NCBI GenBank assembly: GCA_031002005.1
Contig: CM061918.1
Location: 65,258,531-65,322,530, forward strand
Length of the DNA: 64,000 nt
DNA from: Vandiemenella viatica
Taxonomy: Eukaryota; Arthropoda; Insecta; Orthoptera; Morabidae
Direction of reading: 5' to 3'
Of the stretch, positions 10,994-22,347 are shown in pieces (positions within the stretch are counted from its first letter, which is position 1; each line of letters begins with the position of its first letter). Under the pieces are notes generated by a model, which saw nothing but the letters and a program-made list of their open reading frames with translations, had not been told where the DNA came from and made no database searches. A program made the translations under genes and the position numbers.

Positions 10994-11334
10994 CTAGAAA
11001 AATTATATAAAAAAGTTATTTATTATATGCAAAATTAAGTATTAAATATATATAAAACAGAAATATGAATACTATTCTACATAATGACGGTTTGTATCTA
11101 CTGTTTTAACTGTGACATATGAATCTTGTCTTCAATTTCTTAGCTGTTATGTCAATGCTTTATGTGTTAAATGCCCCATGATTACATGTAATCATATAGA
11201 ATTGTAAATACTGATAATAAAGAAGGGTAAAAAATGGCTAAAGCTTCTGAGTGATATCTTGTTAAGAATGACCACTTTATCTATTTGATTTTCTGGACAG
11301 GTAGTGAAGAAACGAAAGATATCAAGCAAATGAA

Positions 11335-12652
11335 CAGAGACGTGCAAGATACCTCATAAAAAGTATCTGAAATACAACATACAAGATACTCTTAAGCAAT
11401 GAATTTGAGATACCAGATACTTTTGGAAATGATATTTGAATTACAAGATACAAAATACTAATTTTCAAAATACTTTTTCAAGGTAAAATACTTTTTACAC
11501 AACATTTTTATTATTATTATAATTGTTTTTCTATCGATAATGTACAAGATGTTCTTTAAAATTTTAAGTGAGACTTTAGTAAGTTAAAACCAGTTCTTTA
11601 AACATCTGATCGCTTATTTTTATTGTATAACTCTACTGAGAATAACACCAACCGTTATTTAAAATTATTATTATTATTATTATTATTACTTGCAAGTTGG
11701 CAAGTAATTATTTTAATGATTCAGAACTAATTAAACAACTAACTATTACATTATAAACAGAACAGCTCCTACTATAAGTGGTAACACAGCAACCTCAAAA
11801 ATCGGAGTTACAAACTATAGATTTAATTTAAATTTGTTAGATAACTTATACCACAATGTATACTGCAATGTTCTTAATAAGCTAATTACCAAGCTTTCAC
11901 GTATTTTTAAATCAATAAAACTTGTGATAAACAAAATTTCTTACAATAATAAAGCAAATTTTAAACTTAGTTTTATGTTTTAATATAAATAATTCTTCTC
12001 GCTAACAATAATCCAAACACTTTAGTTAACAATTTAAAAATTTTAAAGAAATTTATTCAAAAAATTTAGCTAGTCGTATAGTAAATAGGAGTTTCGTGAG
12101 CATCCTTCGCACAAGCTACCAACTACCTGTCATGTGAAATCTAATGTGGTTATAAACCTACTTAAATAAAACAAATATTAACATGATTCGTTTGTTTATT
12201 TAATTACATTTCGATACCATCGTCCTCGATTATGATTTAATAATAATAATTCGAGTTCATAACACCAAACATTATTTTACACAATAAAAATTGGTGAGGA
12301 GTAAAGGTGAGAGACAACAGGCAGGCGGGTGGGTGTTTGTTTATAGTTTTCATAGTTCTCCACAATAAAGGCAGACAAAGGTAACTAGACCATACAACTT
12401 TGTCCTTTGATATAGATTAATAAATTTTACGAATGTGTTCCACTGTTGTCTTTGTCCGTTTGATGCCGTTAAGTAAAGAGTGCGTAAATAGTATTTAGTA
12501 TTTCCAAATTACAAAGATAATGAAAAAAGTATCTAAATACAAGATACAAAATAAAGATTAAGAAAAGTATTTCAGATACAAGATGAAAATATGTATTTTT
12601 TATCTTGTATCTGTATTTCAAATACTTGTATGTCAAATAAGTCCTATCTCTG
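11335..12652. mobile_element. Non-autonomous hAT-type element, 1318 bp
   Basis: It is flanked by CAAATGAA at 11327..11334 and 12653..12660, a perfect 8-bp duplication. The ends read CAGAGACGTGCAAGATAC on the left and, in reverse complement, CAGAGATAGGACTTATTTG on the right. Both are followed by subterminal repeats of AAGTATNTGAAATACAAGATAC type. The interior is very AT-rich with an ATT microsatellite (11667..11690) and no transposase frame. CAG-start ends plus an 8-bp TSD are diagnostic of hAT. It lies in the intron between exons 3 and 4. Confidence 0.82.
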
Positions 12653-12660
12653 CAAATGAA

Positions 12661-13717
12661 TACAAATTTCCGATGGTCTAGAAGATTTTGGCCTGATTCG
12701 GAATAAATATACTGAATCTTATCTAAAGTAGTTTAAAAATATGTGGGTTGTGTACTCATCAAAACCCATAGGTTTCCTGAATTTTTCCAGCAACTATTTA
12801 CTCCTCATTCTGCTTTTGAATTAGAGGCTGCCACACTTACATGTGGATTAAAGTGACTGAAATGAAATTATTTGGTTAAAATGTTAAGAAGACCAGAAGA
12901 GACAAAATCAGAAGTAAATCAATCTAAATTCAGTTAGGACTACAAACACCACTGATCATCGGTGTATCTCCATGGCGGCAGCAAAATTCGTCCACAAACC
13001 CTGTCTATTACATATAATACCACAAACTCTTTTACATATATCAAGCCAACTGTAACAAATCTTTTGTTCCGCTATATGCCATAATTAGAGGCTCATACTC
13101 TGCCAACCTTCGATTAATTTGTGACTTACCAAGATCAATTAGCTTCTCTTTTATGTCAATGAATGGTGTAATTTAGTTTTGTTTTTTTCTTGAAGAAGCG
13201 TAAATGCCATAAGGTTATTTGTTATTTCATTTATATTAAATTGGTCCTTTCATTTTAATTATAGCAGTTAAGCTCCTCCATTTTAATTATAATAATGCTG
13301 TTTAATAAGGGATCTTTATTCATAATTTACATGATTAGTAAATCCAAAACTATAAATGGCGCCCAACAAAACAGGATTCGTTATGCCCCCTGCAGGGGCT
13401 GAAGGAAAGTTCAAGCGATGCTCTTTTTTTCTACGAGCACTGAAACTTGATGCTTCTTTATGGGACATACTGTGTAAGGTAACACATAAATTGCACCTAA
13501 GAATATATTTTGTCAGTGCCAGAGCCGCTCAGATGTGTGAGGAGTGATGATTGATAACCAGCTGCAAATGCTCTCTCGACCATAACGAAGGCTATTAGAA
13601 AATGTTTGGCGCTCGTACAGAGAGGCTGCTTGTGTATTCAATTGAAGAAAAGTATTGAAACTGCTGAATAGCTCTCTTCATCGTTCTACAGGCTAACTTG
13701 AATAAATTAATTAAGAT
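12661..13717. other. Intron DNA, nothing recognised
   Basis: AT-rich DNA between two hAT-type insertions in the exon 3-4 intron. No element ends or coding signal found. Confidence 0.4.
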
Positions 13718-13725
13718 CTTGATAC

Positions 13726-13928
13726 CAGGGGTGGATTTTGGTTTTTTTTGGGGGGGGGGGCTTGAGTTGGCCATGGGGTAGTCTTTATAGCCTCCTCTGG
13801 CCTCAAATCCGTAGAGCTAAAAAAAAAAAAAAAAAAAGTCTAAAAAGTACAATGTCGGGGGTGGACCCAGATACTTTTGGGGGGGGGGGGCTTGAGCCCC
13901 CTAGCCCCCCCCCCTGGATCCGCCCCTG
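13726..13928. mobile_element. hAT MITE, 203 bp, G/C-run rich
   Basis: The ends are CAGGGGTGGATTTTG and, reversed, CAGGGGCGGATCCAG. The flank CTTGATAC is at 13718..13725 and 13929..13936, a perfect 8-bp duplication. The interior has poly-G, poly-A and poly-C tracts and a GGGGGGCTTGAG sequence repeated inside. No coding capacity. Confidence 0.88.
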
Positions 13929-14264
13929 CTTGATACCCAATTAGGGACTTTTATGGTAATAAAGAAAGAAGCATAACTTAAACCACTTCTTTTCTATACA
14001 GTAACCTTCCCACAAATGAACTAACAAGACTAAAAGTCATCTTACCACTGTTACGTCTATGTGTTACAATTCTCTGTGTCTTGGCTTTGATCATATAAGA
14101 ATCATTTTATAGTTTTCATATTCCTTCAATATATATAGAAACTTTATTCAGCACGTACATCAAAGGTAAAATTAACAGACTCGATTGTGGAATTATTTAA
14201 GATCTACTTTGATGTCTGATGTTAGACAAGTCGCTGGTATTTCTGTAGTATGAGACTATGTTAC

Positions 14265-15442
14265 TATGGAGGAAGGAAGATAGTGGAGGTGAAATAACAC
14301 TAAATCTGTGAAGCCTCATATAAACACTCGTCTCCTACTGGGCATGCGCGGCGGCCATTATAGGAACCCCATTGTGCTGTTTGCTCTGTGTTTGCTGCTG
14401 TGAATATTACATTTTTCTAATTTTTCAAAGTTTTTTTTTTTAATGATGCCAGCTCCTGTTGCATTCAGTTTCACAACCAGATCAGATAGGATACAAAATG
14501 GAATAACGTTGAGTTACATTGTTATGATTGTGCTTAAAGTGTTTGATAGGTAAATGCAAGAGTAGGCCTTATCGTTATAAATTTATTCATTGCTGTCAAT
14601 AGGATGATGAAGTTCTCAAATATTTGTTGGTGTAGTGTAGATAATTAGCATATGTTACTACTTTGCACATAAAATGCTAGCCGCCTTATTATTAAAAAAA
14701 AAAAAAAAATGTCGAGTTCAGTTTACACTGTCAATGTACGATTAAATTAATTGTTATAATTTGTGCTGTGCGAACTACGAAACGTAATGAAGCAAACGTT
14801 GTTGTTACCAGAAATATAGTTCGCGAAGCATTTCATGTGTTAGGTTTGTCTAAATAGTTTGATTTTGTAGCGTCATTATTAATGAAAATGTGGGTGGATT
14901 GAAATGCAGCCGGTACCAGAAGGAACAAACAATTTATTTATTATTACTTGTTAGTAATTTCATGAGCACCATGTTAGTGACAAAACGTGTATCGCAATAT
15001 AAACTACTCCCATTTAATCTTCTGACTTTTGGAGACAGCATATCTCGAGAACTAAGCAAGATATCGAAATTTTTTATTCTTTACTTTCGATTTTTCTCGT
15101 CGTGTTACATAAGAATCTATCATCAAATTTGACATCGGGGAAATTTTTTTTCTGAATTTCAACCAAAAATACTTTTGAGACAGTATATCTCGAGAACTAA
15201 GCACGATATAAAAAAAAATATTCTTCATTTTTTATTTGTCTCCTCGAGTTACAGAATAAGCCATGATAAAATTGCGGTGCCACGGTTGTCGTATGATTCC
15301 CTTTAGGTGTTTGTGCCTATTCCCCGTGTTTCTAAGGCCATCCAATATGGCGACCTCCCCACCCCACTTCTCACTACCCGGCTTCACACCAGTACATGGA
15401 GAAGGTCCCTTGCGTCGTCTCCACTATCTTCCTTCCTCTATG
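14265..15442. mobile_element. TIR transposon with internal tandem units, copy 2
   Basis: Same family as 4133..4808. It starts TATGGAGGAAGGAAGATAG and ends with the matching reverse complement. The flanks TATGTTAC (14257..14264) and TATGTTAG (15443..15450) are an 8-bp duplication with one mismatch. It carries two tandem ~130-bp units (about 15045..15260) and a longer unrelated left interior than copy 1. No transposase. It ends 60 bp from exon 3. Confidence 0.8.
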
Positions 15443-15502
15443 TATGTTAGTAAGAGATTCTGTAAAATTCTGTGATTTAAATAATTTTTGTGTTGTACCA
15501 AC

Positions 15503-15655
15503 CTTGGCTGCGTGTTGGGTGGATCACGCTGAAGAGCGCTGACAGTTGGCAGCAGTGGCGCGTCTGGAACCTGGATGCGCAGTTTCTGAGGCTGTTCGTC
15601 CGGCTCCAACCGGTGGTTTCGGGGGATGGCAGTTGTTTTCGGAGCAGGCGGTGCA
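15503..15655 (-). CDS. Secreted Gln/Pro-rich protein, visible exon 3 (Pro-rich)
   Basis: An exon of 153 nt. The acceptor is GATGTCTTATAG|TGCACC and the donor CCAAG|GTTGGT. Its first base completes the Ser codon split by the upstream intron, and its last two bases (AG) join the A of the next exon to give Arg. The peptide contains APPAPKTTAIP, then EPDEQPQKLRIQVPDAPLLP and DPPNTQP: proline-rich and charged, with no Cys. Codon use is GC-rich compared with the AT-rich flanks. Its donor lies only 60 bp from the end of a 1178-bp TIR element in the downstream intron (14265..15442). No known domain is recognised. Confidence 0.72.
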
Positions 15656-15900
15656 CTATAAGACATCATCGTATAGTGAAAACTACACTGTACAAACTGA
15701 AATTACATATAACCGCCCAAAATTGATTAATGTAATAATAAATCTATCCAACGTGTAAGTCATTGTTGTTACTACCATGAGACTTCTTCTTAATAATTAG
15801 AAGGGGAGCAGTGCACCAGTAGATTGGAAAGCAAGCCAATAGGAGGAGAAATAGTATATGTGTCCAATCGTGGTTTAGAAAAGTACATCGTCGATAGCAT

Positions 15901-16050
15901 CAGAGGCGTAGCTACTATGGGGCTAGGCGGTGCAGTGCACCGGGGCCCCTACGCTCAGGGGACCCCCAAGAATACCTCAAGGGGCCCCAAAGCGCATCTC
16001 TGGGGGCCCCCAAGCGCACCGGGGCCCTTGTTGACCTAGCTACGCCACTG
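15901..16050. mobile_element. hAT MITE, 150 bp
   Basis: The ends are CAGAGGCGTAGCTAC and, reversed, CAGTGGCGTAGCTAG. GATAGCAT flanks both sides (15893..15900, 16051..16058), a perfect 8-bp duplication. The interior is GC-rich with GGGGCCCC blocks. Short and non-coding. Confidence 0.88.
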
Positions 16051-16159
16051 GATAGCATAATATGAATGTGATTCAGGTATACGACAGTTCCCGAACAATA
16101 AAATAGTATTGGCTTTGTTAACACCCCGTTGAGACACTGCAACGAATCAACGGTAGGAA

Positions 16160-16446
16160 GCGGTCTGATGGCTCAGTGGCTAAGGTTTCTGACTGGGATC
16201 GAAAAGTCCCCAGTTCGAATCACTGTCTCGGTGGGGATTTTCATAGGCCCTTCACCTCTGGCACAGCTTGCTGTGTAATTTGAAGTACACCAGAACGCTT
16301 CCGTGGTTCGGGTTTCATGTTAAATTGTGGGTCCCCTGCAACCGGTAGGATTGTCCGGTTAGGTTAAGGCGGCTACGACAGGAGAGGTGTGCGCAACCAA
16401 TAGAAACCTTGTCAGCAGGTCGTTACGACCACACGGAATTATTATA
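16160..16446 (+). mobile_element. SINE family B, near full length
   Basis: The tRNA-like head has an A-box region TGGCTCAGTGGCTAAGG and a B-box-like AGTTCGAATCACT. The body runs through GTGGGGATTTTCATAGGC, a CTTCCGTGGTTCGG block and GTCGTTACGACCACACGG to an ATT-type tail. Related copies are at 32637, 32986, 48907, 55006, 55220 and 57754. Confidence 0.75.
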
Positions 16447-17741
16447 TAACGGTGGGAGCACTAAATCACATTCCATTTCAGAATAGAAAACTCCAGACAT
16501 TTTAACAGTTTCATATCTGTTTTAATCAAAGCACCAGCTATCAAAGCTTGTCGCTTCTGTATTGTACAGTAACAACAAAATACTTCACAGTACACTCGCA
16601 ACCTTCATTAAAGATGGTAACATGAAAATTCAGGTACTAAAATTGTTTATGACAGTAAGAAAAGGTACAGAAATTCTATTGATCTATTTCTAACCCCTTA
16701 CTATGCTGTACTGCAATTTATATCTATCAGAATGTATGTTTTTGTGAATTGGCTAAATGATATGAAACATAACCAATGCCAATAAGCAATTATAATAATA
16801 TTTGCCTATAAAATATTGCATAGGGAATGTACAAAACAGGGAACCACTACAATGCCGGTTACAGATAGCAAAGAAATTTGATCCTACCTTTTAAAAATAA
16901 AAAGCGAGCTGATATAATTGCAGAAAAATGAAGTTGAAAGTAAAAGAATCGTTGATCTATATCAAGCTGAATAATCTCGGTTGTATACTAATACAGTAGA
17001 TGGTTCCATCTACAGAGTTTTTAAAAACGGAGTAGTGAAGGATCACAAGCCATCTACCTAACTTATTACATACCAAGGCTTATGATTGTACAACAAGGAC
17101 CATGCAGACGAAACATGTAGAAGAGTCCAAGCAGATGCTTAGAAGCCAAAACAAGAAGAGTAAGTAAGGAAGTTAGTCAAAGTTGACAAATTGTGCCATA
17201 AAATAACCACGTGTAGATTTAGGTGGTATGGGCATGTGATTTAGGTGGTATGGGCATGTATAGCGAAAGCATGCTACAAAGATACCAAATGTACGAAAAG
17301 CAGTTGGTCAACCGTTGATGAAGATGGCGAAAACGGGTGAGATACAGGACTTTTTTTGTCATCAGTTTTTTGACTGGTTTGATGCAATCCTCGATTGCTT
17401 CCTATATTTTGCTACCCTCATCATCTCTCCATACCTCTTACAACCCACGTCCTCTATTATCTGCTTCATATATTCTACATCATATACACCACAGATAATA
17501 GCGGTAGGGTTGTAAAGGCAAAAATAAAATTCAAAATACATTTTATGGTTACTTTAAGTGAAATAGATATTTTCAGTAGAAAAAACAAAAAAACGAAACT
17601 TTCTGTTAACACGAAATTTGCTGTGGGAATTTGGTTTTGAGAACGCACAAATGGATATGTATGCCATTAGTTAAGTAGCACACGCGAAGGGGGTGGTGTA
17701 TTATGTCTCTAATTTGGTTAAACATGCCTGCTTCAACAATA
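16447..17741. other. Intron DNA with a possible LINE relic
   Basis: Mostly AT-rich and unrecognised. Around 17150-17340 the plus strand resembles the C-terminal end of RTE-like elements (a RWYGHV-like stretch followed by a VGQP-like stretch) but with stops. A 24-bp unit (TTTAGGTGGTATGGGCATGT and flank) is tandemly duplicated at about 17217..17262. Confidence 0.3.
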
Positions 17742-17743
17742 TA

Positions 17744-19060
17744 CAGGGTTTGTCCGGAAAGTAATAGGACTGAGTCGATTTAAAAAAATTTATTGAGCCA
17801 ATCGTTACAATTCTTTAGAAACTTTCAAAATAGGCTCCTTCTGCGTCGATGCAGCGCTGCCAACGCGATTTCCAAGCATTGAAGGCGTCACGGAAGGCAT
17901 TCTCCGGAATAGCCTTGAGAGCCGCGGTGCATGCTGCTTGGATCCCCTCTGTCGTCTCAAAATGCTTGCCTTTCATCGGCCTTTTCAGGCGAGGAAACAA
18001 AAAAAAGTCCGGGGGAGCCACATCTGGGCTGTAGGGCGGCTGCGGAAGCGTTGGAATGCCGGCCTTAGTCAGGTAGCTGTTCACAAGAAAGGCGGTGTGA
18101 GCCGGGGCGTTGTCGTGGTGCAACTTCCAGTCGGCTGCGATGTCTTGTCGGACCCGATTGACCCTTCGTTTGAGTCTCTTGAGCACTTCCACATAAAACT
18201 TGGCGTTGACGGTTTGTCCAGGAGGAACAAATTCATGGTGGACGATGCCTTTGATGTCAAAAAAGACAATGAGCATCGTTTTCACTTTGGATTTGCTCAT
18301 TCTTCCCTTTTTTGGGCGAGGAGACACCGGCATGTGCCACTCGGAAGATTGCCTCTTTGTCTCGGGATCATACTCAAAGATCCATGATTCGTCACCTGTG
18401 ATTACGTTATTCAAAAATTGGGGGTCACTTTCACACATGTTCAAATTTTCTTGGCACATTTCCACTCGCCGCAATTTCTGGTCGTCAGTGAGCACTTTTG
18501 GGACCATCTTCGCGCACACCTTGCGCATGGTCAAATGCTCCGTCACAATGTCATGAACCACAGATTTTGGTAAATTTAACATCTGGGCAATTAAACGAAT
18601 ACTTAGTCGACGGTCTGTGTTCAAAACTTTGCGCACACGAGTCACATTGTCGGTGTTTGTCGAAGTCGAAGGTCTTCCAGCACGGTCTTCATCGGCGACC
18701 TCTTCCCGGCCCTCCAAAAAGGCCTGGTGCCACCGAAACACACCACTTCTTGCTAAAGCAACATCTGGGTAAGCCTGCTTGATCATATCAAACGTCTCTG
18801 TCGCAGATTTACCGAGTTTCACACAGAATTTAATCGCGTACCTCTGCTCTAACGAACGCTGCATTTTCGGCTTGCACAACTCACAGAAACACGTCGCGCG
18901 AAAATGCCTGTCCTGACTCTCCAGGTGCTAGGAGACAATTGACCAGCCGCTCGATTGTTAGCTAGGAACCCCCTCTACCGAATCCAGTCGGTACGCGCAC
19001 GCTCTGAAGTACAATCGCGGCGGAAAAAAATCAGTCCTATTACTTTCCGGACAAACCCTG
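17744..19060 (-). mobile_element. Complete mariner transposon, 1317 bp
   Basis: Both ends carry the same 30-bp inverted repeat (starting CAGGGTTTGTCCGGAAAGTA) with no mismatch, and TA lies outside each end (17742..17743, 19061..19062). A single uninterrupted transposase frame fills the interior on the minus strand. Perfect TIRs plus an intact frame suggest a recent insertion. It lies in the intron between exons 2 and 3 of the secreted-protein gene, in the same orientation. Confidence 0.93.
17815..18879 (-). CDS. Mariner transposase, 354 aa, apparently intact
   Basis: This is the DDD-type transposase of a Tc1/mariner element, which binds the TIRs and cuts and pastes the element at TA sites in the nucleus. 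The N-terminal ~110 residues form the paired helix-turn-helix DNA-binding region (EQRYAIKFCVKLGKSATET; DEDRAGRPSTS linker). The catalytic triad is visible: the first Asp in VITGDESWIFEYD (about residue 160), the second in HHDNAPAH (about 253), and the third in YSPDVAPPDFF, exactly 34 residues after the second, the D34D spacing of mariner. MVPKVLTDDQK occupies the place of the WVPHxL motif. Length matches the usual 345-355 aa. A second Met at residue 6 is an alternative start. No frameshift or internal stop is seen. VAPPD instead of the usual LAPCD is a small departure. Confidence 0.95.
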   Translation of the reverse strand: MCKPKMQRSLEQRYAIKFCVKLGKSATETFDMIKQAYPDVALARSGVFRWHQAFLEGREEVADEDRAGRPSTSTNTDNVTRVRKVLNTDRRLSIRLIAQMLNLPKSVVHDIVTEHLTMRKVCAKMVPKVLTDDQKLRRVEMCQENLNMCESDPQFLNNVITGDESWIFEYDPETKRQSSEWHMPVSPRPKKGRMSKSKVKTMLIVFFDIKGIVHHEFVPPGQTVNAKFYVEVLKRLKRRVNRVRQDIAADWKLHHDNAPAHTAFLVNSYLTKAGIPTLPQPPYSPDVAPPDFFLFPRLKRPMKGKHFETTEGIQAACTAALKAIPENAFRDAFNAWKSRWQRCIDAEGAYFESF

Positions 19061-19062
19061 TA

Positions 19063-20539
19063 CATAGCTATTGTGATGCGCTGCCATATCACCCAAATCA
19101 AGAAGAAGTGGAAGGACGAAAACATTGTCTTTGATAAATCTCCAATCACAGCGTGACCACTTGTTGATCACCGCTCTAGAGGTCGTCATCGTGTGCGCCT
19201 ATCCAACACTGTGGAAGTTTTTAATGTCCAAATAATCTCTTAATATCACTACCAGTGGAGCTAGGCTCCATACAGATTATTTGTTGTGGAATTTGAAAAT
19301 CAAAACTCCCTCTTTCCGTCGATTCCCGAGGACTTCTTTTAAGCGGAGCATGAACACGATATATTTGCTCAGACACTCGCTTTTACCACTGCACGAACTG
19401 CCAGTGATTTCATATTTTATTCCCAGTTCGGGAAATTTCTAGTCCACAATATTATTTCTCTGAAACATTAGCATCAATTTTAGTATTATGCTCGTTTTAC
19501 AACAATCACATTGTTCTTTCTAGCTTCCACAGTTACTCAAACCAACAACTGAAATATCGAATTGGGGTCGAACATAATAGGATACAACTGTCGATTTTCT
19601 TTTTAACAACTAGGGTTCGGATCTTTAGCACAAATCATATTTTTTTCCTTTCTTCTTTTTGAGCTGAAATGCTGAATTAAAAATTCATTCAACGATTCAG
19701 ATTTATTTAAATATATTTTATATAGCATATAAATGCATATTCAGGCAATTTTACAAGTTTCTGTCATATTTCGATAATAATTATGGTCATATGGTCATAT
19801 TTTGAGGAAAAATCTGGTAGTTTTTTTTAATAATACCGGATATCCACTAGATATAAACGAGAAGAAATTTAGATAATTATTCACAGAAATGTACTTCTGC
19901 TATACTTTGGGGAGGGGGGGGGGGGGGAGGGAATTAATTTTCAGTGTGGTCAGAATTCCCCAGTCAAGAATTAAAGTTATACATTTTAGTCACTCACTAA
20001 ACTTAATGTACCGCCCGCCTTTTAATCTCGACAATGCAGCAGCAGCATGCCTGTGTCGATCCGCGTTAATCAATATCTCTATGAAATACTTTTGAAAATA
20101 ATCCTATCATCGTTAAATCTGCAGTGGATCAGTGAGTTGTCCTATCGCCATTCCGAAAATAAAATTTTCTGAAAGTGCGAGGTTATTGAATTACGTAAGG
20201 GAATTTACAGAGGAGTATTTTAGTACATATAAAAGAGTTCTATTCCGTAAATTATCTGAAGTTAAAGTGACTTCAGCAAAACGATTTAAAATTTAATTTA
20301 CCAATGGTGTAGCGAGTGCATGGAAGCTAATTATGCTTTTTACATATAAAAGCGGAACTACCAAATAAAATAAATGATGTATAATTGAACATGTTTTGAT
20401 ATATAGTCAATATAAATGTTTGGTCATATTTACCTAAGGTCGTATTTGCCTGCATGTTTCTATATTTTTTTGGTCATAAAGATCCGACCGTAGTAATAAC
20501 CGTGTATTTCGGGAGACCTGTGACATTATGAGTGCCCAC
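19063..20539. other. Intron DNA with poly-G run
   Basis: AT-rich, nothing recognised. A poly-G/purine run lies at about 19909..19930. Confidence 0.4.
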
Positions 20540-20730
20540 CTGGTAGTGGTGGTGGTGGTGGTGGTTGTGGTATCTGGTTGCAGCCTTATGTCCACTGCCT
20601 GCGGAGCCGTGGGCCTGCCTCCAGGGCTGGTGAAGTAGTTGAAGTCGCCCCCAGCGCTGGATACAGACACTGACGTCTTGTCCGAATCTTGTCCACCAGA
20701 TGGCGCCGAGGGAGCTGTCTGGCCGTCACC
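20540..20730 (-). CDS. Secreted Gln/Pro-rich protein, visible exon 2 (Ser/Gly/Thr-rich)
   Basis: An exon of 191 nt. The acceptor is TTGTGGTTCCAG|GGTGAC and the donor ACCAG|GTGGGC. It begins in phase 0 and ends after two bases of a codon (AG), completed by the T that opens the next exon to give Ser. The peptide starts GDGQTAPSAPSGGQD, continues with a Ser/Val/Gly patch containing GGDFNYFTSPGG, and ends in a run of about ten Thr encoded by an (ACC)n-like tract. The Thr run is probably length-variable. No catalytic motif or folded domain is visible. The phase fits both neighbours, which is the main evidence that this is a real exon and not a chance ORF. The intron to the next exon (4884 bp) carries the intact mariner and a hAT MITE. 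Confidence 0.72.
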
Positions 20731-22347
20731 CTGGAACCACAAGCCGTTACGTAACAACCTCCACAATACGGTAAGACAGGAATATTTTTCATATCAAAAT
20801 CATAACTCATAAATTGGAGAGCTTGTAGTATATTGAGGGATTTTAGCTATAGGATATTGTAATTTTCATTCGGGATAATGTTTCGCAAGCTACAGCCATG
20901 TAATTTAATTCCTCCCGACGCAGCATAGTCAAAGATTAACAGGTTCTCTTTCCGTGAGAAGCGGCCTCCCCACCATGGTAAATTCAAATAGTCCTTAGTA
21001 AGATGCTTTATGTGAATAGAACTAACATCAAGTGACTTCTCCCACCACGCTCCTACGCCGGAGAGCGCAGTCTGAAGTTCTTCCAGGCAGTCTCTTCGCC
21101 GAGTCTCAGGATGGACTACGTTTTAGAATTTATTAGGTAAAGGCTGATGCATATATACCCTTCTGCTGGCTTATAAAGAGTGTCCCGAGTGACAGGATTT
21201 TATTAGTAAGAATTTTCGTTCATGAGAGCTATTTTATGCAATATTTTTCAAGTTTATCCAGTGTATTTCTATGTGCTTATTTTTATTGAAGTTATTAAAG
21301 TCACTCCATTCTTTCAACTACATGTTTCACTTGTATCAGTGATTCCTGTTCATTACTAGCACTAAGTGAGGGCAGAACGTAATTTCTCTGATCCTATAAT
21401 CAAATATCTTAGGTGAGACTGATCGGGAGTGGTTGATCAGAAGCGAATCACCGGTCGTTCGCTACAAGCTCTTATAAAGACAACTGCTAAAAACTTACCA
21501 GATCTTTCCTCGGATTAAAGGTTATTTCTCATGTTAAGTATGAATGAATCACTTGACTCAAAGTGTCTTCATGAACATCACAGAATTCTCATTGGAGTGC
21601 TGTATTAATGGAACCTTTCCAGGAAGATCTGTTTGAAAACCGAGACTCAAATTGGTTTTCCTTCTGTGATCAAACACCATTAAAAGACAAGCTTAATTAT
21701 TTCTCAGCAAATTAAAATGGCGTCTTGCGTTCTCTATACCAAACCACACGCACGACTGAATGTAATCGATTTATTGGTAAGGATCCTAGGCAGATGAATT
21801 TTTTTACTCTGAATATTTCGCTTCACCTCGCAAAGAGAGGCCATTGGAAATCTGAAGCAGATTACGCATTGGAATTATAAATAGGTACAATTATAAAAAG
21901 GTACAGATTTCCTCAAGAAAGAAAGACATACCATCATGCTACTATTTCCGCTTCTGAGAAAGAAATTGTGCTAAGCAAATGTTTTTCGGGATGTCTCCCT
22001 CCTTCTTTCTTGTACAGTGGAAATCTCTACAAACATCCTAGTCTATAATGTATAGACTTAAACTGAAAATAATTTTATTGTTTCTTTAAGTACGTTTTAA
22101 AATAAGGCTCTCTTTCAGCGTGTCTGATATTCAAAGTACATCTTTCATTACTAGTTACCGCCAATTTCTCCCCCTTCCGTGGGAGTACGCCTCTTCCGCC
22201 TGTCAAATAGCCGTTCAGGTACGGTGGAATGAGATTCTGTTATTGCATAAGCAATGGTCAGCAGAAACTTCTATGCTTTCGGGTTAAAAATATAGTTCAT
22301 GCATTCCTTACGCTGTATTATTTAGAGAAAAGTGTACGCGAGACCTA
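20731..22347. other. Intron DNA, nothing recognised
   Basis: Part of the exon 1-2 intron. No element ends or coding signal. Confidence 0.4.
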
